Of a stretch of DNA of 35,908 nucleotides, positions 21,295 to 27,055 are shown piece by piece. A program made the position numbers and the translations under genes. The stretch is taken from positions 1 to 35,908 of IMG/VR virus record IMGVR_UViG_3300033143_002231; one strand, given 5' to 3'. The number at the start of each line of letters is the position of its first letter. The first letter of the stretch is position 1. This DNA comes from a virus. The notes under the pieces are model-generated. The model did no database searches. It was not told the DNA's origin and was given only the letters and a program-made list of their open reading frames with translations.

Positions 21295-21672
21295 ATGAAA
21301 CTTTCTACAATAGCAATGCTTTTTTTTGGAACACAGTACAAATGGGCTGGCAATAATCCTACAACAGGACTTGATTGCTCAGGTCTTGTTGTTGAGTGCT
21401 TAAGATCAATTGGAAAACATGGAAAATCTGACATGAACGCACAGATGATTTTCGATAAGTTTAAAGATGTTTCAAGTGTCGGTGAAATAAGAACCGATGC
21501 AATGCTATTTTTCGGCAAGGATTATCAGTCAATTACACATATTTCAATTGCAATAGACCATGAATTTATGGTTGAGGCAGGCGGAGAGGGTAGAGCTGAG
21601 TCAGACAGTGGTTACGTTAGAGTTAGGCCAATTAAGAATAGAAATGATTACTTAACTTCTATTAATCTTTAA
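21295..21672 (+). CDS. NlpC/P60-type endolysin (peptidoglycan endopeptidase)
   Basis: The 125-aa protein, starting at ATG 21295 (TTTGGAGAA upstream), matches the NlpC/P60 cysteine peptidase core. Catalytic Cys28 lies in 'YKWAGNNPTTGLDCSGLV', and His82 in 'SITHISIAID'. 'HEFMVEAGG' supplies the third polar position. It has no signal peptide and no cell-wall-binding domain, so it would need a holin to reach peptidoglycan, where it cuts the stem peptide. The family is usually 110-140 residues for the catalytic domain alone. The gene sits in the early block rather than with the holin candidates. The next gene overlaps its stop (TAATG). Confidence 0.78.
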   Translation: MKLSTIAMLFFGTQYKWAGNNPTTGLDCSGLVVECLRSIGKHGKSDMNAQMIFDKFKDVSSVGEIRTDAMLFFGKDYQSITHISIAIDHEFMVEAGGEGRAESDSGYVRVRPIKNRNDYLTSINL

Positions 21673-21911
21673 TGGCATTACTAATAAAGCAAATTGGAAA
21701 GCATAGATTCTTGAGAGTGACTTGCAGAAAAGCAAAATATTGTGATGTGTGCAACGGATTCATAAGAAGAAATGTTGACTATACTGCACATTGGAGAGGA
21801 ACTTCACAGAAGGGATCTTTTCATAACCAATGCGGAAAGAAAATAATTGAAGAACATGCTGATCGTGAAACAAGAATGGTCAGAATTAACAAGGATAATA
21901 AAATTGGCTAA
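21672..21911 (+). CDS. Small putative zinc-binding protein
   Basis: A 79-aa protein starting at ATG that overlaps the endolysin stop (TAATG). It contains Cys18, Cys24-x2-Cys27 and a C-terminal His-x2-Cys (FHNQC), the ligand set of a small PARP-type or treble-clef-like zinc finger. The rest is basic. The spacing Cys-x2-Cys ... His-x2-Cys is the main evidence. Function unknown. It overlaps the next reading frame by eight bases if that gene begins at TTG 21904. Confidence 0.6.
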   Translation: MALLIKQIGKHRFLRVTCRKAKYCDVCNGFIRRNVDYTAHWRGTSQKGSFHNQCGKKIIEEHADRETRMVRINKDNKIG

Positions 21912-22431
21912 TGTAATTAATGTTGTACATTTAAAAACTCATACAGAATTTAACTTGAGTAATAAGCCTGATCTTTTATGCAAAATCGACACAGAAGATT
22001 TCTACGAGCATATTGAACATCGAACTCATTGGTATATTCATCAATCGACAAAGGCAAATATTCAACGGTATTACATTAGGACAATTTGGGAAAAAGGAAA
22101 AGGCCATAAGCATCTACACAGAGAAGTTCTTGGCCTAGGTGAGTTTACTAAAGATAGTGTTGCAGATCATAGGATTAGTACAGAAACTCTCGACAACAGA
22201 AGAAGCAATCTTAAAGAGACAGACCACATAGGAAACTCAAGAAACAGGTACGACAGGAAAGAAAAGGATTACATAGATCCATATAGGGGTTGCGCAATAT
22301 GCCCTACCAATAAAGGTCACTATCAGGCACTTCTAAAATCTGTATACATAGCATCTAAAAATTCTATTAGCGAATTGCATGTAGCAATTGATATAAAGTT
22401 AGAACAACTTAAACAACAAGGGGAAATTTAA
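21904..22431 (+). CDS. HNH homing-type endonuclease
   Basis: The domain is a phage HNH nuclease: 'HKHLHREVLGLGEF' then 'SVADHRISTETLDNRRSNLK' and 'ETDHIGNSRNR'. The ADH and 'NRRSNL' parts give the catalytic His and metal Asn, and the C-terminus looks like an additional DNA-contacting helix. No ATG suits the context. The best start is TTG 21904 with AAGGATAATAAA directly upstream (175 aa); ATG 21856 would overlap the previous gene by 56 bases. Such enzymes nick double-stranded DNA and can act as free-standing homing endonucleases. Confidence 0.72.
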   Translation: MANVINVVHLKTHTEFNLSNKPDLLCKIDTEDFYEHIEHRTHWYIHQSTKANIQRYYIRTIWEKGKGHKHLHREVLGLGEFTKDSVADHRISTETLDNRRSNLKETDHIGNSRNRYDRKEKDYIDPYRGCAICPTNKGHYQALLKSVYIASKNSISELHVAIDIKLEQLKQQGEI

Positions 22432-22595
22432 TGATGCCAGAATATTATTCAAAAATAAATCAAGATGGTGATAATTGCATATATAAGAATGGTGAACTTA
22501 TGTTCATCTCTCTTGCAGTAATTGGAAAAAGATATTTTGATCGAAAGATTGAAGATCTTGGAAAGAGAAATATTCACGTAACGGACATGGACTAA
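22431..22595 (+). CDS. Small hypothetical protein
   Basis: This ORF encodes 54 aa from ATG 22431, or 53 from the second ATG 22434; the first overlaps the HNH stop (TAATG) and AAGGGGAAAT gives a fair ribosome site. The sequence (MMPEYYSKINQDGDNCIYKN ... KRNIHVTDMD) has a beta-hairpin-like middle and a helical end. Family not recognised. Confidence 0.55.
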   Translation: MMPEYYSKINQDGDNCIYKNGELMFISLAVIGKRYFDRKIEDLGKRNIHVTDMD

Positions 22596-22597
22596 CT

Positions 22598-22783
22598 ATG
22601 AATAATCAAAAAAGAAAGAAGCTAAATAAATCAAATCCAATGGCGCGAACTTTAAAGAGTTTTGTCCTGTATTATCCAGCACTTAGAAACGGGAAGACCG
22701 TGACAAGTATGCGCTTTAAGCATGATGGACTAAAGAAACATAACGATAAAAGGAAACAGGGAAAGGCATGTTTGGATAAATAA
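22598..22783 (+). CDS. Small basic protein
   Basis: The 61-aa protein is very basic (MNNQKRKKLNKSNPMARTLK ... HDGLKKHNDKRKQGKACLDK), with a 'SFVLYYPALRNGKTVTSMRF' core. It starts two bases after the previous stop with little ribosome site, suggesting coupling. A strong hairpin begins at its stop codon. It may bind nucleic acid. Not recognised. Confidence 0.55.
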   Translation: MNNQKRKKLNKSNPMARTLKSFVLYYPALRNGKTVTSMRFKHDGLKKHNDKRKQGKACLDK

Positions 22784-22810
22784 AGAAAGGGGCATCATGC
22801 CCCAATCTTT
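22782..22810 (+). terminator. Symmetrical hairpin, terminator or RBS-sequestering stem
   Basis: GGGGCA-TCA-TGCCCC (22789-22803) is flanked by AAAGA and TCTTT, which can extend pairing across an AA/AA internal loop. Downstream U-richness supports termination. The stem also hides the AAAGGGG and ATG of a 25-codon ORF, so it may instead control translation. Confidence 0.6.
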
Positions 22811-22874
22811 AAAACTTACGCATAAGCTAACAACAAAACCACAATTAAGTATAACAGGGATAAATATAAAATGA
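22797..22874 (+). CDS. Possible 25-aa leader peptide (tentative)
   Basis: This ORF encodes MPQSLKLTHKLTTKPQLSIT and five more residues. AAAGGGG lies four to five bases before the ATG, and the stop overlaps the next gene's start (ATGA). Because its start lies inside a hairpin, it could be a translational control leader for the 71-aa gene rather than a functional peptide. Confidence 0.3.
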   Translation: MPQSLKLTHKLTTKPQLSITGINIK

Positions 22875-23086
22875 AAAGAATTGATAGTATTACGCAACAT
22901 ATTGTAGATAGGTTAGATGAACTTAGAGAAGATCTTAAAACATGCGAAGATAAATTTGCAAGGGAGCCCGACATGGACAGAGTTACCTATATAAGAGGGA
23001 CTAAGGACTGTATGCAAGTAAACAATAACATTTACATAAAAAGAGTCGGAGAAAGCTATTTAAGACCTGATGAGATCATGCAATGA
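22871..23086 (+). CDS. Small hypothetical protein
   Basis: The 71-aa product is helical and charged (ITQHIVDRLDELREDLKTCE ... YLRPDEIMQ). AGGGATAAATATAAA precedes ATG. It is preceded by the hairpin at 22782-22810 and overlaps the next gene's ATG (ATGA). Family not recognised. Confidence 0.58.
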   Translation: MKRIDSITQHIVDRLDELREDLKTCEDKFAREPDMDRVTYIRGTKDCMQVNNNIYIKRVGESYLRPDEIMQ

Positions 23087-23694
23087 AAAGCTGGATAGAT
23101 AAAGACGGATTTATCCACACAAAAGAATTTCCATCTGTAGATCAGTCAGAGAACGGCCCGATGTTTACAGGTTTGTTGAGTGTATTTGAGAATGGTAGAG
23201 ATAGGGCAATGTCAACCATTTCAATATGGAGTATCAATGACAGATTCAGGGCTAATCGTAATAGAGAATTTGGAAGCCATTTCTCTCACGACAATATGAC
23301 AGGATTGTATTGTCTAAATAAAAATAGAACTGGTGGAGTAAGTGTCGCGTTGCCTACAGCTAGGTGGAATGGTCGCTGGTGGCTGCATCCTCGTGACGTA
23401 TTTTTCTACTTTTGGTGTCATAACCCAAGAATAGGACTGTTTTTTCTGTGGATTTCGTCATTAGCTATGATTATTTCATGCATACAAAAATACAAGGTTA
23501 GAAATGGTGTTAAGTATATTAAAACAGATGGCAAGCTATTGGCTTTTCTGCGTTGTCGTTCTTTTGATCTCAAGATTACTTATGCTATTTGTACATTTTT
23601 TATTGAGCGCCATAAATATTTCGATAGCTGGAATGATGTAGCAAAGAGATATTTCAAAGAAGAAGGCCATCCGTTGAGATCCTTAATATGCTAG
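23083..23694 (+). CDS. Membrane-associated protein of unknown function
   Basis: A 203-aa protein with an N-terminal soluble part rich in Asn/Arg/Trp (NRFREFG-type segments, 'WNGRWWLHPRDVFFYFW') and one hydrophobic stretch 'IGLFFLWISSLAMIISCI' at about residues 116-134, probably a transmembrane helix. The C-terminal part is basic. It begins by ATGA overlap with the previous gene and overlaps the CsrA-like gene by seven bases. Similar unnamed proteins occur in other tailed phages; role unknown. Confidence 0.6.
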   Translation: MKSWIDKDGFIHTKEFPSVDQSENGPMFTGLLSVFENGRDRAMSTISIWSINDRFRANRNREFGSHFSHDNMTGLYCLNKNRTGGVSVALPTARWNGRWWLHPRDVFFYFWCHNPRIGLFFLWISSLAMIISCIQKYKVRNGVKYIKTDGKLLAFLRCRSFDLKITYAICTFFIERHKYFDSWNDVAKRYFKEEGHPLRSLIC

Positions 23695-23882
23695 TTCTTA
23701 CACTAAGAGACTTTAACAACACAAAAGAGTATATTGAGATAACACACAAATCTGGTGACGTTATTAAGATCTGCGCAGCCGAAATTAAAAACGGAAAAGT
23801 GCTATTTGGTCACGATGCAGAAAAAGATGAGTTTGATATTTTAAGAAAGAAAGTTCACGTTGATGTGAACCATAACAAATAG
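23688..23882 (+). CDS. csrA: CsrA-like RNA-binding regulator
   Basis: The 64-aa protein aligns by eye with CsrA/RsmA over its whole length. 'MLVLTLRDFNNTKEYIEI' equals the MLxLTRRxGExLxI strand. 'DVIKICAAEIKNGKVLFG' equals the 'ITVxVLxVxGxxVRIGI' strands. 'HDAEKDEFDILRKKV' equals 'xAPKxVxVHREEI', keeping the Arg (CsrA R44) needed for GGA-RNA binding. Position 6 is Leu instead of the usual Arg. CsrA dimers bind GGA motifs near ribosome sites and repress or stabilise mRNAs. A phage copy could redirect host mRNA use. It overlaps the upstream gene by seven bases. Confidence 0.62.
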   Translation: MLVLTLRDFNNTKEYIEITHKSGDVIKICAAEIKNGKVLFGHDAEKDEFDILRKKVHVDVNHNK

Positions 23883-23889
23883 GTGAAAA

Positions 23890-24171
23890 ATGAGTAATTG
23901 GACAAGTAAGGAAAATTTATTAAGTGGATTTGAGAGATGTGAAAAAGAGATCACAGATCTTGGAGATGATAATAAGGCAATGTCAGCACAGCTAAATATT
24001 ATAGACAGACTTCTTAATGTTATTGAATCCCACAAGCCAACAGAGTACGGACTGACTAGTCGTGGGGATAGTGATATTTTGTATAATATTAGACAAACTA
24101 AAAAAGCTCTTGAGGACAGTATGCCATCAACTTCTTCTGATTGTTGTAAAGCAACTACCGCTTCTTTTTAG
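23890..24171 (+). CDS. Hypothetical protein, end of the rightward block
   Basis: This 93-aa protein is helical with charged heptads (LLSGFERCEKEITDLGDDNK and MSAQLNIIDRLLNVIESHKP) and a Ser/Thr/Cys-rich tail. AGGTGAAAA precedes ATG. It is the last rightward gene. Its 3' end overlaps the end of the convergent lipoprotein gene by 17 bases, and only a weak terminator-like stem is seen there. Not recognised. Confidence 0.6.
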   Translation: MSNWTSKENLLSGFERCEKEITDLGDDNKAMSAQLNIIDRLLNVIESHKPTEYGLTSRGDSDILYNIRQTKKALEDSMPSTSSDCCKATTASF

Positions 24172-24481
24172 AATAAAATTTCTTTAAAGCTTTCATTGTT
24201 GGAGTTATGTCAGTACCCCATGACTCCACGTGAAAGCCTACGGTATCAGTACATGATTCAGGGTTAAGACTAATGGTTTCTGATATTCTTGCTGGCTCAT
24301 TGAGAGAATACAGGTGGCTGGCGCAATAAACAGAGCAAATAAAAAAACCAATGTTGTCAGTATCTTCTTCGCAATCATATATTTTTACCAGTTTCCTTTC
24401 GTGATTTCTAAATTGTGGAGCCTGACAGCTAGTCAAGGTTATTGAAAGAACTATTAATATCACGAGCCGTACGATTTGCAT
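24155..24481 (-). CDS. Lipoprotein, lysis cassette (possible outer-membrane spanin)
   Basis: This 108-aa protein has a signal peptide with the lipobox LTSC at Cys19 (MQIVRLVILIVLSITLTSCQ). The mature part has five further cysteines and ends in a basic tail (FYSKKKR). AAAGGGTAATCC precedes ATG, overlapping the upstream membrane-protein gene. It is the last gene of the late module, where spanins are common, but it is not proline-rich and lacks a clear second membrane span. A spanin or an envelope lipoprotein of unknown role are both possible. Confidence 0.58.
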   Translation of the reverse strand: MQIVRLVILIVLSITLTSCQAPQFRNHERKLVKIYDCEEDTDNIGFFICSVYCASHLYSLNEPARISETISLNPESCTDTVGFHVESWGTDITPTMKALKKFYSKKKR

Positions 24482-24719
24482 GGATTACCCTTTGAGATTG
24501 TTTGCCACCAATTTTACGATCTATTTCACGACCACCAAAAACATCAACCATCTTTGAAGACCAATTATAAAACTTTGTGACCAGGGGGCGTATTATCCAC
24601 TTGATAGCGAATCCCCAAGCACCAGTTAAGGGAAGACCAACGGCACGAATAATCATGCCCATGATCCCCTTAATGGCTTCTTTTTTAATTAATTTTTTTG
24701 GATTAAGATTGAGCTTCAT
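24429..24719 (-). CDS. Small membrane protein, lysis cassette
   Basis: The 96-aa protein has two hydrophobic segments near the N-terminus (AIKGIMGMIIRAVGLPLTGA and WGFAIKWIIRPLVTKFY), with a short charged break between, followed by a basic soluble tail. This could be a two-span membrane protein such as a holin or a membrane anchor. It overlaps the 79-aa gene by 17 bases and the lipoprotein by 53 bases. The weak ribosome site suggests coupling. Holin activity is inferred from position and topology only. Confidence 0.5.
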   Translation of the reverse strand: MKLNLNPKKLIKKEAIKGIMGMIIRAVGLPLTGAWGFAIKWIIRPLVTKFYNWSSKMVDVFGGREIDRKIGGKQSQRVIHANRTARDINSSFNNLD

Positions 24720-24942
24720 TGTCGGCCGGATTGATTTTATCGATAAGGCCTTTCATTGTGCTATCCATAGATGCAACAACCATATCATCAATAACAAAAC
24801 CTTCTGTATGCTTAGCAACTAGCTTGATAACGTCCCATCCAACGAATGCAACATCTTCAATAAATTCAGATAAATGCTCTTTACCTTCACCCTTAACTAA
24901 AACTTTTGCATCTTCAATGAATGCTTCTTTGTTAAAACTCAT
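24703..24942 (-). CDS. Small hypothetical protein, lysis region
   Basis: The product is 79 aa (MSFNKEAFIEDAKVLVKGEG ...), with an amphipathic middle 'FIEDVAFVGWDVIKLVAKHT' and an acidic end. CAAGGGG before ATG gives a strong start. Similar short amphipathic proteins are found beside holins in many phages, without a defined role. It overlaps the next gene by 17 bases. Confidence 0.55.
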   Translation of the reverse strand: MSFNKEAFIEDAKVLVKGEGKEHLSEFIEDVAFVGWDVIKLVAKHTEGFVIDDMVVASMDSTMKGLIDKINPADNEAQS

Positions 24943-24972
24943 AAAATTCCCCTTGTTGTGGTTATGCCTTGG

Positions 24973-25281
24973 CTAAGCGCCTTTGGCGTAAAAGTGAACA
25001 TTTAGTGTACCAGTGTTGGCACCGAAATCATAAAAGAACCTAATGAATTTTGTTGTAAACTCAGTAAATTCAATGATTTCAAGATTTGATACTGCAACAG
25101 TAACTAGATCTTTATAGTTTATACCGTCATTTGAACCCTGAATAATAAAATTCCCTGTGGCCGTACCAACTCTATTTGCTTGAAAAGATCCCATATAGAT
25201 CTGATCTGTTTGGATAGGTACAGATGTAATATCTGCAACCATGTCTCCGTTTTCGATTAAGTGTTTTTCTGTAAATTGCAT
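24973..25281 (-). CDS. Beta-sandwich tail appendage protein, paralogue of 31587-31943
   Basis: With the ribosome site AAGGGTGGGAAT directly before ATG 25281, the protein is 102 aa; an upstream non-ATG start is rejected. Segments 'HLIENGDMVADITSVPIQTD', 'GNFIIQGSNDGINYKDLVTV' and 'KFIRFFYDFGANTGTLNVHF' match the 118-aa protein at 31587-31943 (HLVLDNGD, GSLTFEISDDKN, KYIRAKYNFTAGTGNIDITF). The 'GSNDGxNYxDL' and 'YxRxxYxxxxGTGxLxxxF' pattern is a known discoidin-like virion component of tailed phages. Probably part of the tail tip or fibre base. Confidence 0.65.
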   Translation of the reverse strand: MQFTEKHLIENGDMVADITSVPIQTDQIYMGSFQANRVGTATGNFIIQGSNDGINYKDLVTVAVSNLEIIEFTEFTTKFIRFFYDFGANTGTLNVHFYAKGA

Positions 25282-25294
25282 ATTCCCACCCTTT

Positions 25295-26809
25295 TTATAC
25301 GAATAAATCACCAAGTAGAATACTTGCTTGATTTGGTATTATTACCTTACCCTTAAATGTTTGTTTCTTTCCAGAGTTATCAGTGTAAGAGGCCTTAACT
25401 TCAACAAGTGTGTCAACTTCTCTTTCTCCAGAAACTAGATTTGTATAAGCTAATGATACTTCCATATAGCCAGTAGTATCTGTTGTAACTGTTTCATTTA
25501 TAGTTACAAGAGATCCATTACTTATAAACGGCTTTGAAGTAAATGTTATTACAACATCTGAAACATCTTCACAGTTATCTAGCACATGGCCGTAAACTAT
25601 ACATTGTTCACATACTTTTTCTTGTCCAAAAAAATCATATTCGAAAACTATATTTTCTATTTCTGGTGTATAAAGTCCGTCTTGAGAATGAATAATTGTG
25701 TCAAATTTTACAAGCCCACCAGATGAAAAATCAAAAGATAGAATATTTGCTTGCATTTCTGCTGTATTATTTGACTCTGCATAGGTTCCATTTGAAGCAA
25801 CCCAGTTTGCACCATCGTGCCAATACTGAACACCTTTAAAATTTGTTATAAAGTGAACATTTGTTCCTGGTGGATTTTCAACAACAACAGAAGATCCACC
25901 TGTTATATTATCGGTATTTATAGAGAGGCCAGTAGTAGGATCTGATGACGGGCTAATTAATTGAGAACCAACAAAATAGCGTGGTATAAGCCTAGGAACT
26001 TCAGATGAAAAATCATCACCAGAAACGTGAAGAACATCGTCAAATATTTGTATATCCCTAAATTTCATAGGGGCAGATGGGAATGTTAATGGCCCGTAGT
26101 AACTGCCGATAATAACTGAATTTGAAGTAGCTGCCCTCGCTATAGTTGATCCAGTTGAAAAACTAAAGAATGTTATACCGTCTATAAAAAATACATATTT
26201 CCCTGTATTGGTATCAATACTAAATTCTATCTCATATTCAGTCCCTGCCACTGGAACCCATACAGCAGCGAATCCTGTAAAGAGTGCACCACCTGCACCG
26301 TCTCTTACTACAACAACTAGGTTTCCACCAGTTGAATGATACATAGAAACTAGGTAGTTTAAAGATCCAACAGATTGAACGAGAGAAAAGATATATGCAC
26401 TTGATGTAGGGTTCCCAGAATACTCTGTAACAACCTTTCCTCTTATTGTTGCTCTACTCTGTATGGTTGATAAGGAAGATCCAGCAGCAACAGTGTACGA
26501 CCCAACTTCATATGGAGTAGGTATAGTTAAATATTGGTTTTCAACTGCACCAACATTAGATGGTATAAAATTACTAAGTGTTGCGTTACCAACTGGTATA
26601 AGAGAAGAGTTGTCATTAACATCTCTATCAACTTCGAATCCATCTATTACAGATGCAAGCAAAATCTCTGGAGAAGTGTTTGATAGCTTTTTAAGTCTTA
26701 CCTTATTACCTGCTCCGGAACCAGAGTCAAAATCAACAAGAAGGTTATCGAAAGTAAAATTTAGCCCATCTTCATCATAGTTTATTTGATGATTACTTAA
26801 TGCTGTCAT
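25295..26809 (-). CDS. Tail appendage protein with laminin-G/ConA-like lectin domain
   Basis: A 504-aa beta-rich protein. About residues 95-275 resemble a ConA-like (laminin-G) jelly roll: 'QSRATIRGKVVTEYSGNPTS', 'AGTEYEIEFSIDTNTGKYVF' and 'FFIDGITFFSFSTG' then 'MKFRDIQIFDD'. About residues 390-504 form an Ig/transthyretin-like domain ('CEQCIVYGHVLDNCEDVSDV', 'TTDTTGYMEVSLAYTN'), with a CxxC that may hold a metal or disulfide. This suits a receptor-binding or carbohydrate-binding appendage. AGGGGAAGCATAG precedes ATG. Confidence 0.65.
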   Translation of the reverse strand: MTALSNHQINYDEDGLNFTFDNLLVDFDSGSGAGNKVRLKKLSNTSPEILLASVIDGFEVDRDVNDNSSLIPVGNATLSNFIPSNVGAVENQYLTIPTPYEVGSYTVAAGSSLSTIQSRATIRGKVVTEYSGNPTSSAYIFSLVQSVGSLNYLVSMYHSTGGNLVVVVRDGAGGALFTGFAAVWVPVAGTEYEIEFSIDTNTGKYVFFIDGITFFSFSTGSTIARAATSNSVIIGSYYGPLTFPSAPMKFRDIQIFDDVLHVSGDDFSSEVPRLIPRYFVGSQLISPSSDPTTGLSINTDNITGGSSVVVENPPGTNVHFITNFKGVQYWHDGANWVASNGTYAESNNTAEMQANILSFDFSSGGLVKFDTIIHSQDGLYTPEIENIVFEYDFFGQEKVCEQCIVYGHVLDNCEDVSDVVITFTSKPFISNGSLVTINETVTTDTTGYMEVSLAYTNLVSGEREVDTLVEVKASYTDNSGKKQTFKGKVIIPNQASILLGDLFV

Positions 26810-27043
26810 CTATGCTTCCCCTATTAGTTTTGTTTTTATATAGTGCCATGCTGTCGTGAAAAACAAAGTTACAAATGGAACTACCATATTTATTTTTGTG
26901 CTAAGCCTTGCCATATCAACTCGAACTTCTGAAATTTCACTTTTCAGCTCTTCTTTCATCCTAGCGCTTTCTTTCTGTATTCTGAGCTGAGTTTCTAAAT
27001 TTTCAACTCTCATTTCTTTTATTTCTTTTAATATTTCATTCAT
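26810..27043 (-). CDS. XhlA/T7 gp17.5-like holin candidate (coiled coil plus one membrane span)
   Basis: The 77-aa protein is a charged coiled coil for its first 50 residues (MNEILKEIKEMRVENLETQL ... EISEVRVDMARLSTK), then a hydrophobic span 'INMVVPFVTLFFTTAWHYI' near residue 51 and a short cationic end (KTKLIGEA). This is the shape of XhlA-type and class II phage holin/antiholin proteins. It directly follows the fibre gene, as the T7 holin gene 17.5 does. AGGAAGAGTT precedes ATG. Function is inferred from topology and position. Confidence 0.6.
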   Translation of the reverse strand: MNEILKEIKEMRVENLETQLRIQKESARMKEELKSEISEVRVDMARLSTKINMVVPFVTLFFTTAWHYIKTKLIGEA

Positions 27044-27055
27044 AACTCTTCCTGA

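Noticed and set aside
24120-24175. Possible terminator at the convergent gene ends
   Set aside because: The best stem is only four pairs (AAGC/GCTT) ahead of a T-rich run; too weak to call.
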